Shown piece by piece: positions 63,701 to 64,000 of a stretch of 64,000 nt of DNA (positions are counted from its first letter, which is position 1; every line of letters begins with the position of its first letter). A program made the position numbers and the translations under genes. The stretch comes from Pseudoteredinibacter isoporae_A. Its GTDB lineage: Bacteria > Pseudomonadota > Gammaproteobacteria > Pseudomonadales > Cellvibrionaceae. The DNA lies in contig NZ_BAABWJ010000009.1 of the NCBI RefSeq assembly GCF_040372805.1, forward strand, positions 133,680-197,679. Direction: 5' to 3'. Below the pieces are notes generated by a model. The model saw only the letters and a list, made by a program, of their open reading frames with translations. It had not been told where the DNA came from and ran no database searches.

Positions 63701-64000
63701 TTCAATACAGGCTTGTATCAATATCGTTTGTCTCCCAGCGACCCATGGCAAGACGTGCCCGCGGGTGGTGTGATTGCGCTTGTTGCTGGCGGAAATCAAA
63801 CTATTTTTGTGCAAACCAATACCGTCGTCGATGCACTGGATGAAAATCTCGAAAACCTGAGTCTTTCAGCTGAGCTTAATAGTAATGGAACCCTCGCGAC
63901 CGCGTCGGCCCAGGGCTTTATCAATGACATCAACACGCCCACGGTTAATGTGGGTCAACCTAATACCGGAACCGGTGACGTAACCGTTGATGAAGGTGTT
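60770..64000 (+). CDS. Giant LapA-like adhesin, N-terminal part
   Basis: Open from the ATG at 60770 to the window end, 1077 residues and clearly incomplete. Residues 1 to about 140 are the outer-membrane retention module of LapA-type RTX adhesins (VIGIKGDVFIQ, ITTAADAAVVIRFSNGSLL). They are followed at 136-139 by TAAG, the dialanine site cut by the protease LapG. The rest is a chain of extracellular repeats: VCBS/Ig-like domains at about 200-325, 325-465, 470-590, 590-690 and 690-800, then Calx-beta-like domains from about 803, 927 and 1059, each opening with a V(T)VxEGxN-type strand. Asp-rich and Ala/Gly/Thr-rich, few or no cysteines. The LapD/LapG-type control and the type I secretion genes would lie outside the window. 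Confidence 0.88.
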   Translation, partial: MVENNSINTSLLSANEGPIEPVYEVSQDALVIGIKGDVFIQRSGESSTQVLNNNDPVAIGDSITTAADAAVVIRFSNGSLLTLGHEQSAKIDAALVRLLEDDSVQQIAGEIEEIDFAKLEEGLAKGLNLEELLPATAAGPGTGGAGNGSSVGTGVRFELTGDETIPSAGFGTGTFGNGLATGEPENGITDTAPEAADDIDEVSSLNVATGNVVTGLDVGGDANTLDGNADDSGPNGFGDIIVVGVTLGDTQTPLSDGSGVGVTLESDRGILLLNSDGSYTYTPNRTATGTDVFTYTIVDNDDDLSTATLSIAIDATPDLQVPDGDTPDTPEANALAQAQGTAAFEAGLTDGTGELSDGDSGNNSDPREETSGRITYFQGDGEGTVTIAGVVVAVNGVLQNSSVNGNFGVLEITAVSETEITYRYRLNDAADHSDGPVSENFTVIVSDDDGNSSDDVSANLHIRIIDDSPISNSQIDSIDGSLQATGNVLTAIDIPSGDSNSTDGVADIVGADDPGFVASVAAGDQAATSGGVGVAVSSDKGTLVLQADGSYTYTANPGAFGDDIFTYVLSDADGSTESATLTINVDAANTLADDDESASGLQGASIAGNVLENSSNPDGPEDASVGSFSIPGDSTQYQAGDTAIIPGIGSITLESSGAYTFVPLPGFAGTVPSITYVVTDGLNVVDSDLNLTVIDPLVPPIAVSDVVSSATPGTVVTVSVLNNDSDPDGFLVASSVVISGAPGSGKTLDVTGQGVWQVQADGSITFTPEAGFAGNPDAITYSVSDNDGLVASAQVTVNYQVNVVVDDITVTEGDNAVFSIQVSNAEANSILNLSLQDGSGANAANAPTDYNASLLEYSLDNGATWQALPATGEVSLVSGGSPLVLLRTDTVSDNLDENSEVFDLSVSLSSGSEVVNDAAQATILDSDLPNVGVSGQTVNEGVNIVFQVDVQNAAANSNVTLTLNDGLGVDGAVQGVDFNTGLYQYRLSPSDPWQDVPAGGVIALVAGGNQTIFVQTNTVVDALDENLENLSLSAELNSNGTLATASAQGFINDINTPTVNVGQPNTGTGDVTVDEGV

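Noticed and set aside
1..64000. CRISPR arrays, rRNA operons, insertion sequences
   Set aside because: No spaced direct repeats, rRNA sequence or terminal inverted repeats with a transposase were seen.

Overview
The window reads as a chromosome segment of a marine-type gammaproteobacterium related to Pseudomonas and the Cellvibrio/Saccharophagus/Teredinibacter group. The evidence is gene content and order: lptD beside amgK-murU, the smpB/ratA/rnfH/bamE/fur/recN neighbourhood, grpE-dnaK-dnaJ-dapB, carA-carB-greA-yhbY-rlmE-ftsH-folP-glmM-tpiA-secG-tRNA-Leu, and a LapA-like giant adhesin. This is inferred from synteny and protein resemblance recalled from memory; no database search was possible.

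Layout. 1-6.6 kb: start of lptD (outer-membrane LPS assembly), the divergent amgK-murU cell-wall recycling pair, a DUF3530 protein, rpe and a gamma-glutamyltransferase. 6.6-10.8 kb: four small poorly known proteins, then an arsenate detoxification pair (ArsJ-type GAPDH and ArsJ) behind an operator-like inverted repeat, with no arsR in view. 11.3-16.6 kb: tcdA faces a CsdA-CsdE fusion, a TatD nuclease and a sodium-symporter; smpB follows. 16.8-22.5 kb: second symporter, ratA, rnfH, bamE, fur, an unknown protein and recN. 22.6-27.7 kb: grpE-dnaK-dnaJ with two sigma32-type promoters, then dapB. 27.8-35 kb: lineage-specific block (acyl-CoA synthetase, Crp/Fnr-type regulator, Calx-beta autotransporter, chemoreceptor) interrupting the usual dapB-carA junction. 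35.3-49.3 kb: carAB, greA, an inserted MFS transporter, yhbY, rlmE, ftsH, folP, glmM, tpiA, secG, tRNA-Leu(GAG).

49.3-53.6 kb is a compact, AT-richer island. It starts in the 3' end of the tRNA-Leu gene and ends at a degenerate copy of that tRNA end. It carries an HNH-nuclease-like/DUF2971 two-gene operon (a plausible but unproven defence or conflict system), an SH3-type lipoprotein, an unknown protein and a tiny ORF behind a consensus Shine-Dalgarno sequence; no integrase is visible. 53.7-60.1 kb holds accessory chromosomal genes: an S41 peptidase, two secreted or anchored unknowns, LysR/panB, and a periplasmic tandem ferredoxin-like protein with a second LysR regulator. 60.8 kb to the window end is the N-terminal 1077 residues of a giant adhesin with a retention module and a LapG-type cleavage motif.

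Most housekeeping genes are intact and conventional. The most interesting material is the tRNA-Leu island with its HNH/DUF2971 pair, the CsdA-CsdE fusion opposite tcdA, the ars pair without its repressor, and the adhesin.
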